Assembly: GCF_006788895.1 (NCBI RefSeq)
Contig: NZ_VFRA01000001.1
Span: forward strand, 1,612,001 to 1,676,000
Length of the DNA: 64,000 nucleotides
Direction of reading: 5' to 3'
Source of the DNA: Rhodoglobus vestalii
GTDB taxonomy: Bacteria > Actinomycetota > Actinomycetes > Actinomycetales > Microbacteriaceae
Part shown: piece by piece, positions 35,343-44,012 of the stretch
Layout: the number at the start of each line of letters is the position of its first letter
Numbering within the stretch: position 1 is the stretch's first letter
Made by a program: the position numbers and the translations under genes
The notes under the pieces: model-generated
Seen by the model: only the letters and a program-made list of their open reading frames with translations
Told to the model about the DNA's origin: nothing
The model's database searches: none

Positions 35343-36479
35343 ATGTCTACTAGCAACAACGGCGACGCATTATCGCTTATCGAGCTATTCCCCCAAGACG
35401 AGGACTGGTCGCTGCAGACCATGCGTCTACTTTCGCAGGTCGCGGTAGGCGGGGCTGACCTCTTTGAGTGCGCTCGCACCGCAGGCCGCATCGGCACTGA
35501 GACTACTGACCCTGAGGTTTGGGAACGTGAGTGGACCCGCACTGCTACGGATGTCGCTGCAGAAGGCAATGCGGCACTCGAGCGTGGCGAGCACACGACA
35601 GCCCGTCGGGCGTTCCACCGGTCAATGAGCTACTGGCGTCACTCGGAGTTCTTCCTTGACTCGTTCGACCCTCGCCGTACTGTGGCGTACATGGAGGGCA
35701 CCAAGAACTTCAAGAAGGCGGCAGAACTCTCGGGTGGCCTGATTGAACCAATCGCCGTTCCTTTCGAAGGAAAGGAAATGGAGGGCTACATTGTGCGCCC
35801 GGATAACTCCGGTGAAGCTCGCCCCACAGTGTTGTTCCTTGGCGGAGCGGATTCCTGGGCCGAAGAACTGTATTCGCTCGGCGGCACCGAATTTCCGGCG
35901 CGGGGAATGAACGTCGTGATGGTGGATACTCCGGGTCGCGGAAGCTCGTTGCGGTTCAAAGAGATGTATAGCCGCCCCGACTATGAGGTACCGGTTGCCG
36001 CGATCCTCGATTTCCTTGAGAAACGAAGCGATGTCGATGCAGATCGTTTCGGTCTCGCTGGAGTGAGTTTCGGCGGATACTACGCGCCACGGGCCGCGGC
36101 CTTCGAGCCACGCATTAAAGCGGTTGCTGCCTGGTGTGGCACGTGGAGCATCTTGACGGACTTTTACGAGTTCTACCCACCGCTGCAGAAGCAGTTGCAG
36201 TGGTTGACTGGCTCGAAGGATGACGCCGAGGCACGCGCCAAGCTCGCCGAGTTCACGCTCGACGGCATTGCCGACAAGCTGAAGATCCCCGTCTACGTAA
36301 TGCACGGCACCGCCGACATCATTATGGACATCAAGGGAGCGGATCGCTTTGTCGAGGCGCTGACTTCTGACGATGTCACGGTAGATATTTATGACGGAGC
36401 CGGTTCGCTGCACTGCAGCTATGACTACATGTCAGTAGCTGGCGCACGACTGGGCGACTGGTTCCTGCACCGTATCTAG
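35343..36479 (+). CDS. Alpha/beta hydrolase related to 2,6-dihydroxypseudooxynicotine hydrolase
   Basis: A 378-residue protein with a helical N-terminal domain (about 1-120, RAFHRSMSYWRHSEFFLDSF) and a C-terminal alpha/beta hydrolase domain. The nucleophile elbow is GLAGVSFGGYYAPRAA, the acid lies in VMHGTADIIMD and the histidine in SLHCSYDY. This domain order and the SFGGYYAPRA motif resemble the C-C bond hydrolase of the Arthrobacter nicotine pathway and FrsA-like esterases. It may cleave an acyl chain or a ring-cleavage product. AAGGAG precedes the ATG; a hairpin follows the gene. Confidence 0.78.
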   Translation: MSTSNNGDALSLIELFPQDEDWSLQTMRLLSQVAVGGADLFECARTAGRIGTETTDPEVWEREWTRTATDVAAEGNAALERGEHTTARRAFHRSMSYWRHSEFFLDSFDPRRTVAYMEGTKNFKKAAELSGGLIEPIAVPFEGKEMEGYIVRPDNSGEARPTVLFLGGADSWAEELYSLGGTEFPARGMNVVMVDTPGRGSSLRFKEMYSRPDYEVPVAAILDFLEKRSDVDADRFGLAGVSFGGYYAPRAAAFEPRIKAVAAWCGTWSILTDFYEFYPPLQKQLQWLTGSKDDAEARAKLAEFTLDGIADKLKIPVYVMHGTADIIMDIKGADRFVEALTSDDVTVDIYDGAGSLHCSYDYMSVAGARLGDWFLHRI

Positions 36480-36490
36480 AGCAGTGAGGT

Positions 36491-36526
36491 GAGGCTGTGG
36501 CGGGTGTGATTACCCGACACAGCCTC
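36491..36526 (+). terminator. Hairpin between hydrolase and aldehyde dehydrogenase genes
   Basis: GAGGCTGTGGCGGGT (36491-36505) pairs with ACCCGACACAGCCTC (36512-36526), with one mismatch and a 6-base loop. There is no T-tract, so it could reduce rather than end transcription into the aldehyde dehydrogenase gene, or act as a processing site. Confidence 0.5.
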
Positions 36527-36669
36527 GACCCCTATTGTGCTGAAATCGCGCACGTCGCGCACACCGCTGGCCTAACCCGCCGGCTTGTATGGCCAATTGA
36601 CTGGAGCAGTCGCTGGGCACCCGGTGATTGATTCCGCAGATCTTGCTGACACACGAAGGGTCGTTTTTG

Positions 36670-38124
36670 ATGGATCTCACAAAACTGACGAAGCAGTACA
36701 TCGGTGGCCACTGGCGTGACGGGACCGCCAGCAAGCAATTGGTGGTCAGCAACCCCTTCAATGACGAGGCAATCGGAACATTCTCCATCGCCTCCAAGCA
36801 GGACATCGACGAAGCGTACGAGGCGGCGAAGGCTGCCCAGCCAGCGTGGGAGCTAATGACGGCTTATGCTCGTCGCGGCGTGTTTGAGAAGGCCGCTGAG
36901 ATTGTGTTGCGCCGGCACGACGAGATCGCTGACCTGATCATCAAGGAGGTCGGAGGCACTGCGCTCAAGGCTGCTTTCGAGATCGGCCTGGTTGTGGAAG
37001 CGATCAAGGACGCCAGTACAACGGCTTTTAAAATCTACGGCAGCATCATTCCGTCTCCGGTGCCCGACACGGAGAACTTTGTTTACCGCAAGGCTCTTGG
37101 CGTTGTTGGCATCATCAGTCCATTCAACTTCCCGTTCTTTCTCGGCCTCAAGCCTGTTGTGGCGGCACTATCAACTGGCAACGGTGTGGTCTTGAAACCG
37201 CACGAAGAGACTCCGATCACCGGCGGAACGCTCTTGGCTGAGATTTTTGAAGAGGCCGGTCTGCCCGCGGGGCTTTTCAATGTCACGGTAACCGAGATTC
37301 CTGAGATCGGAGACTACTTTCTTGAGCACCCGATCCCCCGTGCCCACGTATTCACCGGTTCTGCCCCTGTTGGGCGACACGTAGCCGAGGTCTGTGCTCG
37401 CAACTTCAAAAAAGTGATTCTCGAGCTGGGCGGCAATAACGTCTTTATCGTGCGTGAGGATGCCGATATTGACTACGCGGTCGAGTCGGCAGTGTTTAGT
37501 CGCTTCACTCACCAGGGCCAGATTTGTATGTCAGCGAATAAAGTTCTGGTGCATTCTGCGGTCGCCCACGAGTTCCGCGAGAAGTTTGTGAAAAAGGTGT
37601 CGTCGCTGAAGACTGGCGATCCCGCGGATCCCTCCACGATCATTGGGCCGCTCATTAACCAGCGTGAAGTTCAGAACCTCCAGACTCGCATTGACGCCGC
37701 TCTCGCAAATGGGGCTACGGCACTGTTCCGGGGAGAAACCGTCGGCAACGTCCTCGGCCCGGTTGTGCTCGACAATGTCAGCATGTCGGATGCTGTGGCT
37801 CAGGATGAACTCTTCGGCCCGGTGATCGTCTTCATGGAGTTCGATTCGGATGATGAGGCGATCGAGATCGCGAACAGCACCAATTACGGTCTCAGTGGCG
37901 CGCTTCACACCCGTGATTTAGCCAAGGGTATGCAAATGGCACGCCGAATCGATACCGGGATGGTGCATATCAACGATTCAACGATTGCTGATGAGCCACT
38001 CGTGCCGTTCGGCGGGGAGAAGCACTCCGGTATGGGGCGACTGAGCGGCCAGGCAACAATCGACGAACTCACTACCCAGCAGTGGATCTCCGTTAATCAC
38101 GGCCAGACTCGCTACCCCTACTAA
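36670..38124 (+). CDS. Aldehyde dehydrogenase (benzaldehyde/salicylaldehyde type)
   Basis: A 484-residue NAD(P)-dependent aldehyde dehydrogenase: cofactor motif GIISPFNFPFFLGLKPVVAA, catalytic glutamate in VILELGGNNVFIV, catalytic cysteine in FTHQGQICMSANKV, and C-terminal VPFGGEKHSGMGRLSG. ELGGNN and the overall pattern match aromatic aldehyde dehydrogenases (XylC, vanillin dehydrogenase). It would oxidise the aldehyde released by the hydratase-aldolase to a carboxylic acid. The ATG at 36670 has GAAGGG upstream. It is the last gene before the IS30 element. Confidence 0.9.
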   Translation: MDLTKLTKQYIGGHWRDGTASKQLVVSNPFNDEAIGTFSIASKQDIDEAYEAAKAAQPAWELMTAYARRGVFEKAAEIVLRRHDEIADLIIKEVGGTALKAAFEIGLVVEAIKDASTTAFKIYGSIIPSPVPDTENFVYRKALGVVGIISPFNFPFFLGLKPVVAALSTGNGVVLKPHEETPITGGTLLAEIFEEAGLPAGLFNVTVTEIPEIGDYFLEHPIPRAHVFTGSAPVGRHVAEVCARNFKKVILELGGNNVFIVREDADIDYAVESAVFSRFTHQGQICMSANKVLVHSAVAHEFREKFVKKVSSLKTGDPADPSTIIGPLINQREVQNLQTRIDAALANGATALFRGETVGNVLGPVVLDNVSMSDAVAQDELFGPVIVFMEFDSDDEAIEIANSTNYGLSGALHTRDLAKGMQMARRIDTGMVHINDSTIADEPLVPFGGEKHSGMGRLSGQATIDELTTQQWISVNHGQTRYPY

Positions 38125-38187
38125 CGGTCACAATTGTCGCGAGTTCAGTTCAACTGTTTCCAAGGACCGCAATGCCGTGGGTGATAG

Positions 38188-39359
38188 CCCGGGTTCTAGT
38201 TCGAAGTGCAACACGGTGTTGTGGTCTGGTTTGAGGATAGTTCTTGGAAGACTTCGTTTGGGGTTGCCCAGCCGAGTATTTTGCGTGGCCGGTTGTTGAT
38301 CTCGGTGGTGTATTCGTCGAGTTCTGTCTGGGTGAGGTCAGCGAAGCTGGTGCCTTTGGGGAGGTAGCGGCGGATACGACCGTTGAAGTGCTCGTTCGTG
38401 CCCCGCTGGTAAGCCGAATATGGGTCAGCGAAATACGTCGGGATGCCGAGGGTGTCAGCAAGTCGGTAGTGGTAGGCGAACTCGCTGCCGTTGTCAGCAG
38501 TCACCGATCTGGCGGCGTGGGCGGGAATGGAGGTGAAGATTGTTAGTTGCGCATCTAGTGTGGCTTGCGCGGTGATCGCGGTGATCGCGGGGATCGTCAC
38601 CGCGATGAGGTGCTGGGATTGGCGTTCCACGTTGGTGTGCAGACCGCCGGTGCCGTGGGCCCCAAGGAAATTGTCAGCTTCCCAATGCCCGAACTGGTCA
38701 CGGTCCTCGATCCCAGCGGGACGAGCATGGATTGAGGTACGCCACTTGATCCGCTGGGAATGCACTCGTCTGCCCTGTCGCTTCCTGCGTTTGCGGTGCC
38801 CACGGGTCAAATATTGCCGAAGTTGACGGTGTGATTGTGCTGGCAGATAGATCCATGAATACACCGTCTCTGCACTGACTCGCATCCGTAGATCGTCAGG
38901 GAACTCGGAGGGTAAACGGCCCGCGGTCTCCTGGGGTGTCCACCGGAGACGCAACGCTGAAATCACCCAGTCCACCAGCTGGTCCTAGCCCATCCGGTAT
39001 GGCTGATGCGAACGGGCTCTGCGCGTGTCTGCCTGGAGTTGGGCCTGAGTCCCGAGGTAGAGACGTTGATGTGGGCCACGTGTGTCGAGCCTGTTGCGCA
39101 GGTACGGACGCAAGTTCGCATGATAATGTTCTGGCTGCCACGAACCGCGCCGTAGCTCGCGGGTGATCGTGGAACGGTGAACCCCTAAACGGCGAGCAAT
39201 CGCCGACCGACTGACACCACCTTCCCAGAGGCGTTGGACCTCGAAGCGGTCATCGATCATCAAATGTCTGTAATGTGCGGTCAAGGAAGTGCAACCCTTC
39301 TCGGAGTGATCTCAATAACCACAACTTAGACGGTGTTGCACTTCCGCTTAGAACTCGGG
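38188..39359 (-). mobile_element. IS30-family insertion sequence (inactivated)
   Basis: About 1.17 kb bounded by imperfect 27-bp inverted repeats (38188-38214 and 39333-39359, 22 of 27 matching) with a shared core GAAGTGCAACAC. It contains an IS30-type transposase in the minus direction. No clear target-site duplication is visible. It separates the ring-cleavage operon from the second amidohydrolase gene. Confidence 0.85.
38196..39284 (-). pseudogene. IS30-family transposase with in-frame stop codon
   Basis: The N-terminal part (from 39284) has the helix-turn-helix GVSRSAIARRLGVHRSTITR. The C-terminal part has the DDE core: GHWEADNFLGAHG, VTADNGSEFAYHY and NEHFNGRIRRYLPKGTSF. The two halves are in the same frame but separated by a TAG at 38985-38987 (after QPYRMG), so a full product of about 362 residues cannot be made without readthrough. 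The C-terminal stop lies within the left inverted repeat. Confidence 0.85.
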
Positions 39360-39556
39360 TAAGTTTTACAGACTATCGATTAACGAAGACTCGCGCGGGG
39401 ATTATGGCTCCGAAATGGCCTCTTCTGCGCACCGCGGCAGGGTTCGTGTTTGGCGCGACCACCGAGAAGAGGCAGCCAACTCATGAAAATGTTCAACGCG
39501 TCAATCCTCCGGATCGCACAATATCGTCCGTGCCGATCGATCGTCTCAGAGGCGGG

Positions 39557-40492
39557 ATGGGATCTTACTTGAGCACCGAGACCAACCCCCAATTGACAGC
39601 AACCGCTGAACAGGATACGGGTCCGATCGCCCCGGAAGACATTGTCGCCATTGACTTCCACACGCATGTCTTGCGTGCGACATCCGGCATGGTCGGACCG
39701 TCGGCGCATGAGGAATCACTGAGAGCGCTTTTCGGATTCGGAGAGTTGCCTGACCTCCGTCAGATGGCGCGCGAGTACCGGGCGCGCCGCATGGCCTTCG
39801 TTGTCTTCGATGTCGATGACTTTGCCTCGACCGGCCAAGAGAAGGCCGTCAGTGATCGTGAGATTGCGCGCATCGCCCTTGAGTTTCCGGACGTCATCAT
39901 TCCTTTCGGTTCTGTTGATCCCAATCGAGGCGCACAGGCGGTGGTGGAAGCCGCAGAACTCGTCGACGAGCACAATATTCGGGGTTTCAAATTCCATCCG
40001 ACACAACAACGGTTTTACCCGTCTGACAAAGAGTTCTATCCACTTTACGAGGAACTCGAAAGCCGGGGCGTGCCTGCTTTGTTCCACAGCGGCGTGACCG
40101 GTGTAGGTCGAGGCGAACCAGGCGGTGCCGGGATGCGGTTGAAGTACTCGAACCCGATCTATCTCGACGATATTGCGGTGGATTTTCCTGCCCTGAAGAT
40201 CGTTATCGCGCACCCCTCGTTTCCTTGGCAGGATGAAGCGATTGCGATTGCACAACACAAACCGAACGTCTTTATTGACCTTTCTGGGTGGTCACCAAAA
40301 TACTTCCCAGAGAACCTGATCAAACAGATTAATGGTCCGCTTAGCGGAAAGGTGCTGTTCGGTTCTGACTATCCAGCGCTAACGCCGGAGCGATGGATGA
40401 CTGACTTCGAGGCGCTCTCCATCAAAGACGCAATTCGACCATTGGTATATCGCAGGAACGCTGAAAAACTGCTCGGCTGGCCCGAGAACTAA
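39557..40492 (+). CDS. Amidohydrolase family 2 enzyme (decarboxylase/hydrolase, ACMSD-like)
   Basis: A 311-residue TIM-barrel metal enzyme of PF04909: AIDFHTHVLRAT (HxH), RGFKFHPTQQRFYP, VPALFHSGVTGVG (metal histidine), KIVIAHPSFPW and VLFGSDYPALTPE (final Asp). The family includes aminocarboxymuconate semialdehyde decarboxylase, resorcylate decarboxylase and 4-oxalomesaconate hydratase. It could decarboxylate or hydrolyse a ring-cleavage product. I chose the ATG at 39557 (AGGCGGG upstream); the open frame extends back into the IS30 end, which is unlikely to be coding. The native promoter may have been displaced by the insertion. Confidence 0.82.
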   Translation: MGSYLSTETNPQLTATAEQDTGPIAPEDIVAIDFHTHVLRATSGMVGPSAHEESLRALFGFGELPDLRQMAREYRARRMAFVVFDVDDFASTGQEKAVSDREIARIALEFPDVIIPFGSVDPNRGAQAVVEAAELVDEHNIRGFKFHPTQQRFYPSDKEFYPLYEELESRGVPALFHSGVTGVGRGEPGGAGMRLKYSNPIYLDDIAVDFPALKIVIAHPSFPWQDEAIAIAQHKPNVFIDLSGWSPKYFPENLIKQINGPLSGKVLFGSDYPALTPERWMTDFEALSIKDAIRPLVYRRNAEKLLGWPEN

Positions 40493-40744
40493 GCCCTGCC
40501 ACACACATCCCATGACAAGAGCGCTACGGTCCTCGGGCTGACCGGCGTTTTCCCCTTATCGATCTGAGGCCGCTGCCCGATTCGACCGCGGCCAGGTGAA
40601 ACTAGAGCGAGAAGCCACGGACGGCATCGTTATCTTCACCAGCCAAACATTACCCAAACGGGTACTTCTGTCTGCTTAGCCCGACGATATCCTAGCGGGT
40701 AACCTCGCAACGTCGCGAATTATAGAGATAGGGAAACACGGGAC

Positions 40745-41794
40745 ATGACATTGATACTTAAACGCAGAATTACTCTGGCTCTGGCAATTGTAGCTGTAGG
40801 AAGTTTGATGGGTTGCTCAGTCAGTGGTGGCGCTGACCAGGGGAACGAAGAATCAGTCACGCTTAAGTACGCGTTTTATGCGCCAGCGGGAACCCACGCA
40901 GGTCAGCAGGCAGAAAAATGGGCTGAAGAATTGGATGACCGGACCTCCGGAAATGCGACCGTCGAGCTGTTCCTCGGAGGCACACTGCTCGGCGCCAACG
41001 ATATTTTCGATGGCGTCAAGAACGGACTGGTGGACGTTGGTCTAGATAGTCCTCACAACGATGAAGGTCGCTTCCCGTTTACCTCGGTGATGGCTCTCCC
41101 TTTGGATATTCCTGACACCGTGGTTGGTAGTGCGGTCTTGTACGACCTGATCGAAGAGTTCGAGCCCGCGGAATATGAAGGCTTCCACATCATCACAGCG
41201 TTCACTGCCGAGCCGGCTTTCGTTCAGACCATCGACAAGGTTGAAACAGCTGAGGATCTTGCGGGGATGCAACTGCGTGTTAATGGCGCAACCAACGTTG
41301 CACTCATGGAAGGGTTTGGGGCGGTCCCGGTAGGCATGCCGATCACCGAGGTTGCTCAAGCGCTCCAAACGAATGTGGTCGATGGCTATGTGTCATCTCG
41401 TGACGTTCTTCGCGACTTCGGACTCGCCGAGGCCATCAATTATTACGTGGATTACCCCGTCGGGCTCGCCGGCACGTTCGTCGCTGTCATGACCGAAGAT
41501 CGCTATGCAGCGTTGTCCGACGATGTTAAAGCGACGATCGATGAGCTGAAACCCGAAATGCGGGATTTTGCCGCGAAATATCAAGACACTCAGAGCGTTG
41601 GTCAGGCTCTCAAGTGGAGTGTTGACGAGTACGGGCTCGAGACCATTGAGCTCAGCGAAAGCCAGGTTCCTATCTGGGATAAGAAAGCTGAGGCTGCGGT
41701 GACGAGCTGGTTGAGTGCTCATGCAGATGCTGATTTCGATGCTCAAGCCGTTTTAGAGCGCGCGAGAGAACTCATCGCGCAGTACAGCAACTAG
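40745..41794 (+). CDS. dctP: TRAP transporter substrate-binding lipoprotein (orphan DctP)
   Basis: A 349-residue extracytoplasmic solute-binding protein. A lipoprotein signal (LALAIVAVGSLMGC, Cys24) precedes the DctP fold with ATVELFLGGTLLGANDIFDG, VDVGLDSPHNDEGRFPFTSV and AGMQLRVNGATNVALMEGFG. It should bind a carboxylate-like ligand and pass it to TRAP permeases. No DctQ/DctM genes follow here, but a clearly paralogous DctP with permeases lies at 47330-50168; shared motifs include FLGGTLL and DSP-x4-GRFPF. The 252 bp upstream hold no gene; AGGGAAA precedes the ATG. Confidence 0.9.
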   Translation: MTLILKRRITLALAIVAVGSLMGCSVSGGADQGNEESVTLKYAFYAPAGTHAGQQAEKWAEELDDRTSGNATVELFLGGTLLGANDIFDGVKNGLVDVGLDSPHNDEGRFPFTSVMALPLDIPDTVVGSAVLYDLIEEFEPAEYEGFHIITAFTAEPAFVQTIDKVETAEDLAGMQLRVNGATNVALMEGFGAVPVGMPITEVAQALQTNVVDGYVSSRDVLRDFGLAEAINYYVDYPVGLAGTFVAVMTEDRYAALSDDVKATIDELKPEMRDFAAKYQDTQSVGQALKWSVDEYGLETIELSESQVPIWDKKAEAAVTSWLSAHADADFDAQAVLERARELIAQYSN

Positions 41795-41874
41795 CTCGAC
41801 GAGAAGCTTGGCCGTACTTACCCGTAAGTGATGACCAGCGTCACCACACGTGGATGGCCCGAGCTGATTAACCA

Positions 41875-41920
41875 GGTGATGCAACTAGTGGGCGATTACA
41901 GCCCCACTAGTTGCATCACC
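41875..41920 (+). terminator. 18-bp perfect inverted repeat after the orphan dctP
   Basis: GGTGATGCAACTAGTGGG (41875-41892) and its exact reverse complement (41903-41920) enclose a 10-base loop. It would form a very stable hairpin about 80 bp after the dctP stop. No T-run follows, so it may be a terminator of the non-U type or an mRNA-stabilising element. The rest of 41795-42089 contains nothing recognisable. Confidence 0.65.
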
Positions 41921-42089
41921 AACGAATGTCGTCAACGTCACGACCACGCCCCCGTTGGCTAAACAATCTCAGCATTCGCAACCGGTCGCTTAGTGGCACT
42001 CGAAGTGCACGAGTGGCTGATGAACTGGCACCTTCATCGCGCGGATTCTCAATTCTGATTCTAATTACTGAACAAACGAGGAGGTCAGC

Positions 42090-43214
42090 GTGAAGCGCGA
42101 TCTTTATACCCCGGAGCAGGAGTCGTTTCGCGCCACGGTCGCTGACTTCATTAGCCGCGCGGTCGTCCCAGAGCTTTCCCGCTGGGAATCGCAAGGATAT
42201 GTTGATCCTGAATTCTTCCTGCGCGCAGCGGAGCAAGGCCTTCTCGGCAGTGACCCGAGGATAAGCGCCGACTTCCGATTCAGCTCGATTCTCTATGAAG
42301 AGCTGGTCGCGGTCGGAGCCACGGGGGTTGCTATGGCAATGGGTGGTTTCAACGACCTTGTTGAACCTTATATCTCCCGTTTTGCAACCACGGAGCAGAA
42401 ACTGAGGTGGCTTCCGCGGCTTCGCGCGGGCAAGCAGTTGGCAGCACTGGCAATAACTGAGTCGGCGGCCGGAAGTGATTTGCGAGGTATCCGCACCGTC
42501 GCGGATCGCGATGGTGATTCCTTCATCGTCAACGGATCGAAGACTCTCATTGGAAGCGCAGGGATCGCCGGAGTTTTTATCGTCCTTGTCGCTACGAGTC
42601 CGGGCGAGTTTTCCCTCCTCGTTATCGACAAGGACGCTCCCGGAATAGTGCGGGGGCCGAGCTTAGCCAAGATTGGGCTTCACTCGCAGCAGATGGGAAG
42701 TCTCGAGTTTGTGGACGCTCGTGTTCCGGTTTCGAATCTCTTGGGCGAAGAGGGCAAAGCGTTGGACTATCTGCGAACTAATCTGCCGCAGGAACGGCTC
42801 GTGGTTGCGTTAATGGCGACGGCCTCGTCAGAGCGGATGCTGCGCCTCGCCCTTGACCAAGCACGAAGCAGGACGATAGCTGGTCGGCCAGTTGGCGAAT
42901 ACCAAGCGAACCTCTTCATGCTCGCAGAGCTGGCAACTCAGGTCGAAGCAGGTCGGGCGTTCATCGATCGGTGCATTCTGGGCTTCGTCAACGACGAGCT
43001 CTCGGCGGTGGAAGCAGCGATGGCCAAGTTGTGGGCTACAGAAGCTCAGCAAGATATCGCGACTCGCTCGCTACAAATTCATGGTGGTGCGGGCTATCTC
43101 GCGGATCACCCCGCCACTCGTGAGTTTTTGGACGCACGAGCTTCCACTATTTACGCAGGAACCAGCGAGGTAATGAAACACATCGTTGGTAGGGACCTTC
43201 TGCGTGACTACTAA
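42090..43214 (+). CDS. Acyl-CoA dehydrogenase family protein
   Basis: A 374-residue flavoprotein with the family pattern: ALAITESAAGSDLRGIRTVA (FAD-binding), FIVNGSKTLIGSAG, RLVVALMATASSERMLRLAL, RSLQIHGGAGYLADHPATRE and the C-terminal TIYAGTSEVMKHIVGRDLL. The position that is glutamate in medium-chain enzymes (YEGT) is alanine here, as in members whose base lies elsewhere. It oxidises an acyl-CoA to the 2,3-enoyl-CoA. GTG start with a strong GAGGAGG. First of a tight group with enoyl-CoA hydratase, hydroxyacyl-CoA dehydrogenase and CoA ligase. Confidence 0.9.
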   Translation: MKRDLYTPEQESFRATVADFISRAVVPELSRWESQGYVDPEFFLRAAEQGLLGSDPRISADFRFSSILYEELVAVGATGVAMAMGGFNDLVEPYISRFATTEQKLRWLPRLRAGKQLAALAITESAAGSDLRGIRTVADRDGDSFIVNGSKTLIGSAGIAGVFIVLVATSPGEFSLLVIDKDAPGIVRGPSLAKIGLHSQQMGSLEFVDARVPVSNLLGEEGKALDYLRTNLPQERLVVALMATASSERMLRLALDQARSRTIAGRPVGEYQANLFMLAELATQVEAGRAFIDRCILGFVNDELSAVEAAMAKLWATEAQQDIATRSLQIHGGAGYLADHPATREFLDARASTIYAGTSEVMKHIVGRDLLRDY

Positions 43215-43235
43215 ACCCCATCATTGGAGAAAAAC

Positions 43236-44012
43236 ATGATCGAAACTGTTCACAGCGAGACGCGCGGCACTACGTTGCTCATCACGATTACGCGGGAGGA
43301 AAAGCGCAATGCACTCGACATCGGTACGATCTCTGAGATAGCTAGGCTCATCAACGGAGTTGGCTCAGAAGTGCGGGCAGTTGTGCTCACGGCTGCTGGT
43401 GATCACTTCAGTGCCGGCCTCGACCTATATGAACTTGTCGACGGCACTGCCTGGGACACCGTGCAGTCTTCCCGAAACTGGCACGAGTACATGAACCAAA
43501 TCCAGTTTGGACCGGTGCCAGTGATTTCTGCGCTTCATGGCGCTGTAATCGGTGGCGGGCTGGAGCTCGCAGCCTCAACACACATCCGCGTCGCTGATTC
43601 CACCGCGTATTATGCCCTGCCAGAGGCAGCTCGCGGACTCTACGTGGGGGGAGGCGGGTCGGCTAGGTTGCCCAAGCTGATTAGCTTGGCGCGGATGACT
43701 GACATGATGCTCACCGGCCGTGTTCTTACAGCAGAGGAGGGTCACGCGGCGGGGCTGTCTCAGTACCTTGTGGCTACAGGGAAGGCGCTGGAAACTGCGC
43801 TCGAACTGGCTGAGGCTGTCGCGAGGAATACGAAGCTAACGAACTTTGCGGTGAATCACGTGCTTCCGCGGATCAATGATTCTTCTCAGGAGGTCGGGCT
43901 GCTAACGGAATCGCTGATGGCGGCATTAGCGAAGACTGACCCTCAAGCCCAAGAACGATTGGCCGAATTCCTCGATGGCCGCTCGGCGCGGGTGCGCCCC
44001 ACAAATGCATAG
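43236..44012 (+). CDS. Enoyl-CoA hydratase/isomerase (crotonase) family protein
   Basis: A 258-residue crotonase-fold protein. The oxyanion-hole elements are AAGDHFSAGLDLYELVDG and HGAVIGGGLELAASTHIRVA; the catalytic-side region is ALPEAARGLYVGGGGSARLP. It probably hydrates the enoyl-CoA made by the upstream dehydrogenase, although crotonases also catalyse ring opening, C-C hydrolysis and isomerisation. The ATG at 43236 has TTGGAG; a TTG at 43224 is the longer alternative. The end overlaps the next gene by 8 bp. Confidence 0.88.
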   Translation: MIETVHSETRGTTLLITITREEKRNALDIGTISEIARLINGVGSEVRAVVLTAAGDHFSAGLDLYELVDGTAWDTVQSSRNWHEYMNQIQFGPVPVISALHGAVIGGGLELAASTHIRVADSTAYYALPEAARGLYVGGGGSARLPKLISLARMTDMMLTGRVLTAEEGHAAGLSQYLVATGKALETALELAEAVARNTKLTNFAVNHVLPRINDSSQEVGLLTESLMAALAKTDPQAQERLAEFLDGRSARVRPTNA

